Shown here piece after piece: positions 48,289-56,394 of a stretch of DNA of 64,000 bases; within the stretch, counting starts at the first letter, position 1; every line of letters begins with the position of its first letter. Made by a program: the position numbers and the translations under genes. The stretch comes from Streptomyces rishiriensis (GTDB lineage Bacteria > Actinomycetota > Actinomycetes > Streptomycetales > Streptomycetaceae). The stretch spans positions 248,001 to 312,000 of the forward strand of contig NZ_BEWA01000012.1 of NCBI RefSeq assembly GCF_003112535.1. The letters run 5' to 3'. The notes beneath the pieces are model-generated. The model saw only the letters and a list, made by a program, of their open reading frames with translations. It was not told where the DNA came from and did not search any database.

Positions 48289-49047
48289 CTAGCGGGCCGC
48301 CTCCTTCGAGACCAGGGCCACCGCCTCGTCCACGTCGTCCGTGACGTGGAAGAGGAGGAGATCCTTCTCGGCTGCCTTGCCCTGGGCGATGAGGGTGTTC
48401 TTGAGCCAGTCGATCAGGCCGCCCCAGTACTCGGTGCCGAAGAGGACGATGGGGAAGCGGGTGACCTTCTGGGTCTGGACGAGGGTGAGGGCCTCGAAGA
48501 GCTCGTCCAGGGTGCCGAGGCCGCCGGGCAGGACGACAAAGCCCTGCGCGTACTTCACGAACATCATCTTGCGGACGAAGAAGTAGCGGAAGTTCAGGCC
48601 GATGTCGACGTAGGGGTTGAGCCCCTGCTCGAAGGGCAGCTCGATGCCCAGGCCGACGGACGTGCCGCCCGCCTCGCTCGCGCCCTTGTTGGCCGCCTCC
48701 ATCGCGCCCGGCCCGCCGCCCGTGATCACGGCCCAGCCGGCGTCGACGAGGGCGCTGCCCAGCCGTACGCCCGCCTCGTACTCCGGGGAGCCGACCGGTG
48801 TGCGGGCGGAGCCGAACACGCTGATGGCCGGGGGGAGTTCGGCGAGGGTGCCGAACCCCTCGATGAACTCCGACTGGATCCGCAGCACTCGCCAGGGGTC
48901 GGTGTGCACCCAGTCCGAGGGGGCCCGTTCGTCCAGCAGCCGCTGGTCCGTCGTGCTCGCCTGCACCTGGTCGCGCCGTCGCAGGACGGGGCCCAGGCGC
49001 TGTTCGTCCGGTGGCTGCTTCTTTCCCTCGGGGTTCCCTGTAGGCAT
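48289..49047 (-). CDS. LOG-family protein (cytokinin riboside monophosphate phosphoribohydrolase type)
   Basis: 252 residues from ATG 49047 with GGAGGGAG upstream. Rossmann-like core with ISVFGSARTP, GGGPGAMEAANKGA and the family's PGGLGTLDELFEALT motif (PGGxGTxxE). LOG proteins release the base from cytokinin nucleotides; the mycobacterial orthologue Rv1205 does this and is a proteasome target. The N-terminal extension before the core (about 1-70) is longer than in plant LOGs. Convergent with the folP2-like gene; dapE lies next upstream on the same strand. Confidence 0.93.
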   Translation of the reverse strand: MPTGNPEGKKQPPDEQRLGPVLRRRDQVQASTTDQRLLDERAPSDWVHTDPWRVLRIQSEFIEGFGTLAELPPAISVFGSARTPVGSPEYEAGVRLGSALVDAGWAVITGGGPGAMEAANKGASEAGGTSVGLGIELPFEQGLNPYVDIGLNFRYFFVRKMMFVKYAQGFVVLPGGLGTLDELFEALTLVQTQKVTRFPIVLFGTEYWGGLIDWLKNTLIAQGKAAEKDLLLFHVTDDVDEAVALVSKEAAR

Positions 49048-49156
49048 GGTGAACTCCCTCCGCTTCGTTCGTTCCACCTCAGCGTAGATCCACGCGGGTT
49101 ACGGGCGGGGGACGTCGGCGTGTCCGCCGCGGGCCCGCCGTCGGCTCGACGCCGGA

Positions 49157-50236
49157 TCAGGCGGTGAGCCAGGCCCTCAGCCGCTCCTCGCCGGCCAAGA
49201 TCTTGGCCGTCTCCACGCGTTCGTCCCGCTTGTGGGCCAAGTGCGGGTTGCCGGGGCCGTAGTTGACGGCGGGCACGCCCAGCGCGGAGAAGCGGCTGAC
49301 GTCCGTCCAGCCGTACTTGGGCAGCGGGGTTCCGCCGACCGCCTCGATGAAGGCGGCCGCCGCCGGGTGGGAAAGGCCGGGCAGGGCGGCGGGGCTGTGG
49401 TCGTCGACCACGAACTCCGCGACCGCGCAGTCGGCGAAGACCTCCCGGACGTGCGCGACGGCCTCCTCCTCGCTGCGGTCGGGCGCGTAGCGGAAGTTGA
49501 CGGTGACCACGCATTCGTCGGGGATGACGTTGCCGGCCACCCCGCCCGTGACGCCGACCGCGTTGAGGCCCTCGCGGTACTCCAGGCCGTCGATGACCGG
49601 GCGCCGTGGTTCGTAGGCGGCCAGCCGGGCCAGGATCGGGGCGGCCGCGTGGATCGCGTTGGACCCCATCCAGCCGCGTGCCGAGTGGGCCCGCTCGCCC
49701 CTGGTCTTCAGCAGGACCCGCAGGGTGCCCTGGCAGCCGCCCTCGACCTGGCCGTCGGAGGGTTCGAGGAGCACCGCGAAGTCACCGGTCAGCCAATCGG
49801 GGTGGGCCTCGGCCACGTGCTTGAGGCCGTTGAGGTCGGCGGCGACCTCCTCGTTGTCGTAGAAGACGAAGGTCAGGTCGCGGTTGGGCGCCGGGACCGT
49901 CGCCGCGACGCGCAGCTGGACCGCCACCCCGGACTTCATGTCACAGGTGCCGCAGCCCCACAGCACCCCGTCCTCGTCCAGCCTCGACGGGACGTTGTCG
50001 GCGATCGGCACGGTGTCGATGTGGCCGGCCAGGACGACGCGCTCCGCGCGGCCCAGGTTCGTGCGGGCGATCACGTTGTTGCCGTGGCGGTCCACCGTCA
50101 GGTGGGGCAGCGCGCGCAGGGCGGTCTCGATCGCGTCCGCGAGCGGCTTCTCGTCGCCGCTCTCCGAACGGAAGTCGACGAGCCACGCGGTGAGCGCCGC
50201 GGCGTCCTGGGTGAGGTCAAGCGGGGTGTCGGCCAT
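49157..50236 (-). CDS. dapE: Succinyl-diaminopimelate desuccinylase
   Basis: 359 residues from ATG 50236. M20 metallopeptidase with the metal ligands in VLAGHIDTVP, GCGTCDMKSG, YDNEEVAAD, LLEPSDGQVE and the closing GPGNPHLAHKRDER. DapE converts N-succinyl-LL-diaminopimelate to LL-DAP, the cross-link amino acid of Streptomyces peptidoglycan and the precursor of lysine. dapC, the preceding pathway step, lies about 2 kb away, in the order known from mycobacteria. Divergent from a secreted lysozyme-like gene across only 94 bases. Confidence 0.96.
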   Translation of the reverse strand: MADTPLDLTQDAAALTAWLVDFRSESGDEKPLADAIETALRALPHLTVDRHGNNVIARTNLGRAERVVLAGHIDTVPIADNVPSRLDEDGVLWGCGTCDMKSGVAVQLRVAATVPAPNRDLTFVFYDNEEVAADLNGLKHVAEAHPDWLTGDFAVLLEPSDGQVEGGCQGTLRVLLKTRGERAHSARGWMGSNAIHAAAPILARLAAYEPRRPVIDGLEYREGLNAVGVTGGVAGNVIPDECVVTVNFRYAPDRSEEEAVAHVREVFADCAVAEFVVDDHSPAALPGLSHPAAAAFIEAVGGTPLPKYGWTDVSRFSALGVPAVNYGPGNPHLAHKRDERVETAKILAGEERLRAWLTA

Positions 50237-50330
50237 GCCGTCGACCCTAACGCGCCGGTCGGACGCCCCCCCTTCCCCGCCGGTGCGCACCCCCCTCCTG
50301 CTCCTCCGTACTCTCCAGTACCTTGTACGC

Positions 50331-51341
50331 GTGCCAGAGCCGTCGCCTTCCCCCAAGCGCCGCGGCCGCCTCCTCCGTTTCGGGGCGGCCTGCGTGGTCC
50401 TGTCCGCCGTCGCGGGTTACGCCGTGGTCCAGTACGTCTCCGGCGGGACGGGAGATCCCGGCTGCCGGGTCGTCTCCGGCGACGGCGACGGGGCGACGTA
50501 CGAGTTCACGCCGGAGCAGGCGGTGAACGCGGCCACGATCGCCGCCGTCGGCACCGACCGGGCCATGCCCGAGCGGGCCGTGGCCATCGCCCTCGCGACC
50601 GCCATCCAGGAGTCGGGGCTGCGCAACCTCGCCCACGGCGACCGGGACTCGCTCGGCCTGTTCCAGCAGCGGCCCTCGCAGGGCTGGGGCACCGAGCGAC
50701 AGGTCACGGACCCGGCGTACGCGGCGGACGTCTTCTACGCGCACCTCGCCAAGGTCCACGACTACACCGAGCTCCCGCTGACGGTCGCCGCGCAGCGCGT
50801 GCAGCGCAGCGGGTACCCGGAGGCGTACGCCAAGCACGAGCAGGACGCCGTACTGCTGGCCGCCGCACTGACCGGGACCTCGGCGGCGACGCTGACCTGC
50901 GACGGCCGCTCGCGGGCCACGGCGGCCACCGGGCCGGCGGCGGTGCGGGCGGCGCTGACCCGTGACTTCGGGCGCGGCGCGGCGCGGCAGGGGGGCTCGA
51001 AGACCGGCTCGCAGACCGGCGCAGGCGCGGGGAAGGCGTCGTCGGCCGGCGCCCGGACTCCCGTCGCCGAGAGCTCCGGGCGGACCCTGACGCTGCCCGT
51101 GTCCGAGGACACCACCGCCGGCGGGCGCAGTGTCGGTGAGCGCGGCTGGCAGCTGGCGCACTGGGCGGTGGCCAACGCCTCGGCGCTGCGGATCGAGCGC
51201 GTCGCGTACGCGGGCCGGGAGTGGGTCTCCGGACGCTCCGACAGCCAGTGGCGGGCGACCGGTTCCACCAGCGCGGAGGCCGCCGGGCGTCCGGCGGCGG
51301 GCGGCGGGTCGGACAGCGTGCGGATCGTCACCGAGCAGTAG
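50331..51341 (+). CDS. Secreted or anchored lysozyme-fold-like protein, unknown function
   Basis: 336 residues from GTG 50331. There is no ribosome site, and TACCTT ends 6 bases upstream, so the mRNA may be leaderless. One N-terminal signal or anchor helix (about 14-37), then a domain with AIALATAIQESGLRNLAHGD and DSLGLFQQRPSQGWGTERQV, which resembles the catalytic Glu and following motifs of lysozyme-like (SLT) enzymes. The C-terminal ~180 residues are Ala/Gly/Thr/Ser-rich with a short conserved stretch (GWQLAHWAVANASAL). A cell-wall lytic role is plausible but unproved. Confidence 0.8.
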   Translation: MPEPSPSPKRRGRLLRFGAACVVLSAVAGYAVVQYVSGGTGDPGCRVVSGDGDGATYEFTPEQAVNAATIAAVGTDRAMPERAVAIALATAIQESGLRNLAHGDRDSLGLFQQRPSQGWGTERQVTDPAYAADVFYAHLAKVHDYTELPLTVAAQRVQRSGYPEAYAKHEQDAVLLAAALTGTSAATLTCDGRSRATAATGPAAVRAALTRDFGRGAARQGGSKTGSQTGAGAGKASSAGARTPVAESSGRTLTLPVSEDTTAGGRSVGERGWQLAHWAVANASALRIERVAYAGREWVSGRSDSQWRATGSTSAEAAGRPAAGGGSDSVRIVTEQ

Positions 51342-51662
51342 TACGGGTCTTCACCCGTCCGGGTCGTGTGCGGGGGGTTCCGGCGGCCGTGTGCTCAGGT
51401 TTTCGCGCCGTCACCCTCGCAGGCGGGTAAACCCTTGAGGGCAAAGGGCCGCACGGGTTTGGCGGACTTTCACATCGGGCGGTTTTTGCCCGTTTTTATC
51501 CGCAGCCGATAATGCGACGCATTGCCAACTCTTTACGTCGGCCGTGCGCAACCTTCGCGGGCTTCGAGCGGTAGTCACTGCGTCCGGGCCCGGACAGACA
51601 GACAGTCACAGCAGTCACAGCAGTCACAGACAGTCCTTGTTCTCTCCCGTCGAAGGAGCATC
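51342..51662 (+). promoter_or_regulatory. Promoter and repeat-bearing leader of a secreted-protein gene
   Basis: 321 bases without a gene. TTTGCC at 51484-51489 and GATAAT at 51508-51513 (18-base spacing) make a plausible promoter. The leader has three 9-base AGTCACAGC repeats at 51604-51630. Little else is visible. Confidence 0.5.
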
Positions 51663-52067
51663 ATGTCTCTCCCCCTGACCCGCCGGATCGCCCGTGCCGC
51701 GCTGCTCGTCGCTGCAGGAGCGGCCGCCGGGGTCGGTGCGGCCGGCTCCGCCGGCGCGGCCCCCGCCCTGCCCGCCGCTCCGAACCTCGGCGGACTGACC
51801 GCCCTGGACACGGCGAACGTCGGCAGCACGGTCGACGGCGCGGCGCACAACGTCACCGGGCTCGCGGACAAGGCCGGCGGCAAGACCGTGGCGAAGGCGG
51901 CGCCGGTGGCGCAGAAGACGGCCGGCGACGCGGCGGGCTCCGCCGGCGGTCTCCTCGGGGACACCGCGTCGACCGCCACGAAGGGCGGGCTGCCGACCGA
52001 CTCCCTCACCAAGGGCGGGCTGCCCGGCGCGCAGACCCTGCCGGTGAAGAGCCTGCCGATCGGCTAG
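51663..52067 (+). CDS. Small secreted Ala/Gly-rich protein
   Basis: 134 residues from ATG 51663 with GAAGGAG upstream. A Tat/Sec-like signal peptide (MSLPLTRRIARAALLVAAGA, cleaved near AGAAPALP) leads to a low-complexity mature part rich in Ala, Gly, Lys, Thr and Leu, without Cys, containing KGGLPTDSL..KGGLPGAQTL repeats. No catalytic motif. It resembles the ATP-binding-annotated small secreted proteins common in streptomycetes, but no function can be assigned. A strong terminator follows at 52093-52127. Confidence 0.8.
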   Translation: MSLPLTRRIARAALLVAAGAAAGVGAAGSAGAAPALPAAPNLGGLTALDTANVGSTVDGAAHNVTGLADKAGGKTVAKAAPVAQKTAGDAAGSAGGLLGDTASTATKGGLPTDSLTKGGLPGAQTLPVKSLPIG

Positions 52068-52092
52068 CAGCCGACCCGAGCGCGTGAGCGCG

Positions 52093-52127
52093 GACGGGGC
52101 CCGGGGAGATCCTCCCCGGGCCCCGTC
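52093..52127. terminator. Bidirectional hairpin terminator
   Basis: A perfect 16-bp stem (52093-52108 with 52112-52127, loop ATC) separates the secreted-protein gene from convergent dapC. Confidence 0.92.
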
Positions 52128-52143
52128 GCTGCGCGGGAACCGG

Positions 52144-53238
52144 CTACAGGCGCTCCACCGCGGCTCGCACCCGCTCGTCCGTCGCCGTGAGGGCCACGCG
52201 CACGAACCGCTCGCCCGCCTCGCCGTAGAAGTCGCCGGGGGCCACCAGGATGCCCCGGGCGGCCAGGTCGGCGACCGTGGTCCAGCAGGACTCGTCCCGC
52301 GTCGCCCACAGGTACAGGCTGGCCTCGCTGTGCTCGATGCGGAAGCCGTGGGACAGCAGGGCCTCGCGCAGGAGGGCGCGGCGGGCCGCGTAGCGTTCGC
52401 GCTGCTCACGCACGTGAACGTCGTCGCCGAGGGCCGCCACGACCGCCGCCTGGGTGGGCGCCGAGGTCATCATGCCGCCGTGCTTGCGGATCTCCAGCAG
52501 GGGGCCGAGGACGGCCGGGTCGCCCGCGAGGAAGGCCGCCCGGTAGCCGGCCAGGTTCGAGCGCTTGGAGAGGGAGTGGACCGCGACGACGCCCTCGTAC
52601 GAGCCGCCGTTGACGTCCGGGTGCAGGACCGAGACCGGGTCCGCCTCCCAGCCCAGCTCCAGGTAGCACTCGTCGGAGAAGACCAGCACCCCGTGGCGCC
52701 TCGCCCAGGCGACGATCCGGGTCAGCTCCGCCTTGGACAGGACCCGGCCCGTGGGGTTGGACGGCGAGTTCAGCCAGAGCAGCCTGAGGTTCGCGGGATC
52801 CAGGGTCGTGGGGTCGTCGTAGACCTCGTACTGCGCGCGGGCCAGCCGCGCGCCCACCTCGTACGTCGGGTAGGCCAGCCGCGGGAAGGCCACCCGGTCG
52901 CCGGGACCGAGCCCGAGCTGGGTCGGGAGCCAGGCCACGAGCTCCTTGGAGCCGACGATCGGCAGGACGTGGCGGTGGGTGACCTCGCGGGCGCCCAGAC
53001 GGCGCTCCAGCCAGCCGGTGATCGCGTCCCGCAGGGCCGGGGTTCCCCAGACGGTCGGGTAGCCCGGCGAGTCCGCGGCGTCGATCAGGGCCTTCTGGAT
53101 CAGGTCGGGAACCGGGTCGACCGGGGTGCCGACGGACAGGTCGACGATGCCGTCCGGGTGCGCTGCGGCCGTCTTCTTGTACGGCTCCAGCTTGTCCCAG
53201 GGGAAGGTGGGAAGGCGGTCGGAGACTACGGAGGACAC
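52144..53238 (-). CDS. dapC: Succinyldiaminopimelate transaminase
   Basis: 364 residues, GTG start at 53238. Class I/II PLP aminotransferase: FPWDKLEPYKKTAAAHPDGI near the start, SVGTPVDPVP, the NSPSNPTG motif, FSDECYLEL and the PLP-lysine in HSLSKRSNLAGYR. This variant, with the mobile-loop HGGMMTSAP, is the DapC used by actinobacteria in the succinylase pathway to meso-diaminopimelate. A ferredoxin gene precedes it, as fdxC precedes dapC in mycobacteria (Rv1177-Rv1178). Confidence 0.95.
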   Translation of the reverse strand: MSSVVSDRLPTFPWDKLEPYKKTAAAHPDGIVDLSVGTPVDPVPDLIQKALIDAADSPGYPTVWGTPALRDAITGWLERRLGAREVTHRHVLPIVGSKELVAWLPTQLGLGPGDRVAFPRLAYPTYEVGARLARAQYEVYDDPTTLDPANLRLLWLNSPSNPTGRVLSKAELTRIVAWARRHGVLVFSDECYLELGWEADPVSVLHPDVNGGSYEGVVAVHSLSKRSNLAGYRAAFLAGDPAVLGPLLEIRKHGGMMTSAPTQAAVVAALGDDVHVREQRERYAARRALLREALLSHGFRIEHSEASLYLWATRDESCWTTVADLAARGILVAPGDFYGEAGERFVRVALTATDERVRAAVERL

Positions 53239-53270
53239 GGTGACTGGCTCACTTTCGTACGGACGGCAAA

Positions 53271-53324
53271 CGCCTCGGTCCCGTACGGCGATCGGGCGGG
53301 ATCAGGCCGTACGGGACCGAGGCG
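53271..53324 (-). terminator. Hairpin between ferredoxin and dapC genes
   Basis: A perfect 19-bp stem (53271-53289 with 53306-53324) with a 16-base loop follows the ferredoxin stop. It may end the ferredoxin transcript or partly attenuate read-through into dapC. Confidence 0.8.
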
Positions 53325-53351
53325 GCACGGAGTGCGGGCCGCTGCTGCGGA

Positions 53352-53675
53352 TTACTCGGCCGCCTGCGGCGGCAGCGCGGCGACGAAGGGGTGGTCGCGC
53401 TCGATCAGACCCAGCTTGCTGGCGCCGCCGGGCGAGCCGAGGTCGTCGAAGAACTCGACGTTCGCCTTGTAGTAGTCCTTCCACTCCTCCGGAGTGTCGT
53501 CCTCGTAGAAGATCGCCTCAACCGGGCAGACCGGCTCACAGGCACCGCAGTCGACGCATTCGTCCGGGTGGATGTACAAGGACCGCTGGCCCTCGTAGAT
53601 ACAGTCGACCGGGCACTCTTCGATGCAGGCCTTGTCCTTCACGTCGACACAAGGCTGCGCGATGACGTAGGTCAC
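53352..53675 (-). CDS. fdxA: 7Fe ferredoxin
   Basis: 107 residues, GTG start. Cysteine spacing is that of a 7Fe ferredoxin with one [3Fe-4S] and one [4Fe-4S] cluster: CVDVKDKACIEECPVDCIYE (first cluster region) and CVDCGACEPVCPVEAIFYED (second). The C-terminal extension (about 65-107) with WKDYYKANVEFFDDLGSPGG is typical of actinobacterial FdxA/FdxC. Electron carrier for cytochromes P450 or other redox enzymes in the cytosol. Located before dapC as in mycobacteria. Confidence 0.95.
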   Translation of the reverse strand: MTYVIAQPCVDVKDKACIEECPVDCIYEGQRSLYIHPDECVDCGACEPVCPVEAIFYEDDTPEEWKDYYKANVEFFDDLGSPGGASKLGLIERDHPFVAALPPQAAE

Positions 53676-53815
53676 GCTGTCGTTCCTCCTCGATAGGGCG
53701 CCGGCGGGCCTCCTCAGGCTCCGCCGCCTGGCGCGCGGGAGCGCGGCGTCGTCGATGCCCGCCCCTAGTATCTCCGTTCTTGGGCATGATCCGAACAGGA
53801 GGGGTGAACCGACCT

Positions 53816-54883
53816 GTGGAAATCTCGGCCGCCGGACGCCTGGAGGTCCGCATCACCGCCGCTGACGTGGGCAAACGTGTCTCCGTACGGTGCTTGAGCG
53901 GCGCTGCGTCCACGGGGGACAAATTCACCGACACGGTCGGTGTTCTCACATCATGGGACGACGATGTGCTCGTGATCACACGGAAGAGCGGCGAGAGCGT
54001 CCGTGTTGACGCCTCCTCGCTGGTCGCCGGGAAGGTCGTGCCGGCCGCCCCCGCCCGCCGGCGCGGGCCCGCCGCCTCCTACCCGGAGCTCGCCCGGGTC
54101 GCCGCGCGGGCCTGGCGTCCCGTGGAGAGCGAGCGGCTCGGCGCGTGGGAGCTGCGGGCCGCCGCGGGCTTCACGCGGCGGGCCAACTCGGTGCTGCCGC
54201 TCGGCGACCCCGGGATGCCGCTCGACGCGGCACTGGACGTCGTGCGGGACTGGTACGGCCGGCGCGGGCTGCCCGCCTATGTGCAGACGGCGACGGGGGC
54301 CGAGGGCGCGGAGGAACTGCTGAGCGCCCGGCTCGAGGAGCGCGGCTGGGTGCGTGAGGTGACGGCTCAGCTGTGGATCGGCGGGCTGGCGCCGGTCGCC
54401 GACCGGGCGGAGCCCACGGGCGTGGTGCTGACCCGGGAGGCCGACGCGGCGTGGCTGGCGCGGTATGGGCGCAAGGGGGTCGGCGAGGCGGCTCTGAAGG
54501 TGCTCGCAGGGGGGTCGCCCCGCTCGGGCGAGGCCGGGAGCGGGGACGCGCCGTCGGTGTGGTTCGCGTCCGTGCCGGGACCGGACGGCGGGACGCCGGC
54601 CGCGATCGGACGGTGCGTCGTGGACGGGCGGTGGGCCGGGTTCGCCGCCGTCGAGGTCGACCCGGCGCGGCGGCGCGAGGGCCTCGCCACGGCCGTGATG
54701 GCCGCGCTGGCCCGCCGGGCGCTGGCGGAGGGGGCCTCGGCGGCCTGGCTGCAGGTGGAGGAGGAGAACGCGGGCGCGCGGGCGCTGTACGCCCGGATGG
54801 GCTTCGCCGCGCATCACGCCTACCACCACTACCGGGAGCCCTCGCGGGAGCCGTCGCGGGAGTCCTCGGCGGGGCCGTCGTGA
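53816..54883 (+). CDS. GNAT-family N-acetyltransferase with N-terminal small beta domain
   Basis: 355 residues from GTG 53816; AGGAGGGG lies 11 bases upstream. An N-terminal ~70-residue segment (EVRITAADVGKRVSVRCLSG, DTVGVLTSWDDDVLVITRKS) looks like a small SH3/Sm-like barrel. The C-terminal third is a GNAT domain with WAGFAAVEVDPARRREGLAT (motif A, acetyl-CoA binding) and ALYARMGFAAHHAYHHY. The tail carries REPSREPSRESS repeats. The acceptor substrate is unknown. The stop overlaps the transglutaminase-like gene (GTGA), so the two act together or are simply coupled. Confidence 0.87.
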   Translation: MEISAAGRLEVRITAADVGKRVSVRCLSGAASTGDKFTDTVGVLTSWDDDVLVITRKSGESVRVDASSLVAGKVVPAAPARRRGPAASYPELARVAARAWRPVESERLGAWELRAAAGFTRRANSVLPLGDPGMPLDAALDVVRDWYGRRGLPAYVQTATGAEGAEELLSARLEERGWVREVTAQLWIGGLAPVADRAEPTGVVLTREADAAWLARYGRKGVGEAALKVLAGGSPRSGEAGSGDAPSVWFASVPGPDGGTPAAIGRCVVDGRWAGFAAVEVDPARRREGLATAVMAALARRALAEGASAAWLQVEEENAGARALYARMGFAAHHAYHHYREPSREPSRESSAGPS

Positions 54884-55734
54884 GCGAGGCCGGGAGCGGG
54901 ATCGACGGCGGCGAGGTGCGCCGGCGGTTCGCCGAGGAGGCGCGGGCCGAGCGGCCCGATCTGGCGCTGCTGTGTCTGCTGATCGGCGCGGCGGCCGATC
55001 CGCTGCTGGACGAGGCCGCCCTGGACGCCGCTCAGATCGAGCTGGACCGGCTGGCGGGGCAGCTGCCCTTCCGGCCCGGCGGACCGCACGCGTGGGCCGT
55101 GGCGCTGCGCGATCTGCTCGGCGGGCGGTACGGGTTCGGCGGGTCGGCCGCGGACTACGACCGGCTGGAGTCCTCGCTGCTGCACGCGGTGCTGACGCGG
55201 CGGCGGGGGCTGCCGATCCTGCTGTCCGTGGTGTGGGTGGAGGTGGCGCGGCGGGCCGGGGCCCCGGTGTACGGGGTCGCGTTGCCGGGGCACTTCGTGG
55301 TGGGGTTCGGGCCGCCCGGGGACATCGAGGGGCAGGTGCTCGTCGACCCCTTCGACGGCGGCCGGGTGCTGAGCGGCGGCGACGCGGAACAGCTGGTCAC
55401 CGGGGCGACGGGGGCGCGGCTGGAGCCGTCGATGCTGGGCCCGGCGGAGCCGCTGGACGTGGTGATGCGGATCCTGAACAACATCCGCTCGTGGGCCGCG
55501 GCCCGTCCGGAGCGGTCGGACGTCGCCTTGTGGGCCGTCGAGCTGGGGCTGGCCGTGCCCTCACATCCGGCTCGACTGCGCTACGAGAAGGGGCAGTTGC
55601 TGGTTCAGCGGGGCGACTTCGTCGGCGGGGCCGTCGAGTTGGAGGAGTACGCGTCGCTGGTGGAGATCGTGGACGAGGCGACCGCGGAGCGGGTGCGCAA
55701 GGAGGCGTTCGCCGCGCGGGCGCTCCTGAACTGA
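54880..55734 (+). CDS. Transglutaminase-like (SirB1/TPR) family protein
   Basis: 284 residues from GTG 54880, overlapping the preceding stop. Pattern of the SirB1-type transglutaminase-like core-2 family: SLLHAVLTRRRGLPILLSVVW, GVALPGHFVVGFGP (the conserved His region) and VDPFDGGRVL, then a TPR-like C-terminal part (LRYEKGQLLVQRGDFVGGAV). The usual catalytic Cys position in this family is often lost, and no clear Cys is present here, so a protease or transglutaminase activity is doubtful. Function unknown. Confidence 0.88.
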   Translation: MSEAGSGIDGGEVRRRFAEEARAERPDLALLCLLIGAAADPLLDEAALDAAQIELDRLAGQLPFRPGGPHAWAVALRDLLGGRYGFGGSAADYDRLESSLLHAVLTRRRGLPILLSVVWVEVARRAGAPVYGVALPGHFVVGFGPPGDIEGQVLVDPFDGGRVLSGGDAEQLVTGATGARLEPSMLGPAEPLDVVMRILNNIRSWAAARPERSDVALWAVELGLAVPSHPARLRYEKGQLLVQRGDFVGGAVELEEYASLVEIVDEATAERVRKEAFAARALLN

Positions 55735-55776
55735 CGCCCCGCGCCCCGGCCGGTCACACCGGCCGCGGCTCGGGCC

Positions 55777-56394
55777 TCACAGCCAGCCCTTCTCCCTGGC
55801 GGTGCGGACCGCCTCGGCCCGGTTGCGCACCGCGAGCTTCTGGATGGCCGTCGACAGGTAGTTGCGGACCGTGCCCTGGGACAGGTGCAGGGCCGCGGCG
55901 AGTTCGGCGTTGGTCGAGCCGTCGGCCGCCGCCCGCAGGACCTCCCGCTCACGGTCGGTCAACGGGTTGGCGCCCTCCGCCAGGGCCGCCGCCGCGAGCG
56001 TCGGGTCGATGACCCGTTCGCCCGCGAGGACCTTGCGGACCGCCTGGGCGAGCTGGGCGGCCGGGGCGTCCTTGACGAGGAACGCGTCGGCGCCCGCCTC
56101 CATCGCGCTGCGCAGATAGCCGGGACGGCCGAACGTGGTGAGGACGACCAGCTTCAGCCGCGGGAACTCGCGGTGGAGCTGCCCGGCGGCCTCGATGCCC
56201 GTCGCGCCCGGCATCTCTATGTCCAGGAGGGCCACGTCGACGTCGTGGGCGCGGGCGGCGGCGAGGACCTCGTCGCCGCGTGCCACCTGGGCGACCACCT
56301 CGATGTCGCCCTCCAGGCCGAGCAGGGCCGCCAGAGCCTCGCGGACCATGGACTGGTCCTCGGCCAGCAGGACTTTGATCACGCCACCACTCAT
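55777..56394 (-). CDS. NarL/LuxR-type response regulator (DesR-like)
   Basis: 205 residues; ATG 56394 shares an ATGA overlap with the kinase stop. Receiver domain with Asp13 acidic pocket, phospho-acceptor Asp58 (LLDIEMPG) and the conserved Lys in LVKDAP; then the LuxR helix-turn-helix (about 142-200: LTDREREVLRAAADGSTNAE, LHLSQGTVRNYLSTAIQKL). Last gene of a four-gene operon (ATPase, permease, kinase, regulator), an arrangement like desK-desR with its ABC exporter. A palindrome upstream of the operon is a likely binding site. Confidence 0.95.
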   Translation of the reverse strand: MSGGVIKVLLAEDQSMVREALAALLGLEGDIEVVAQVARGDEVLAAARAHDVDVALLDIEMPGATGIEAAGQLHREFPRLKLVVLTTFGRPGYLRSAMEAGADAFLVKDAPAAQLAQAVRKVLAGERVIDPTLAAAALAEGANPLTDREREVLRAAADGSTNAELAAALHLSQGTVRNYLSTAIQKLAVRNRAEAVRTAREKGWL

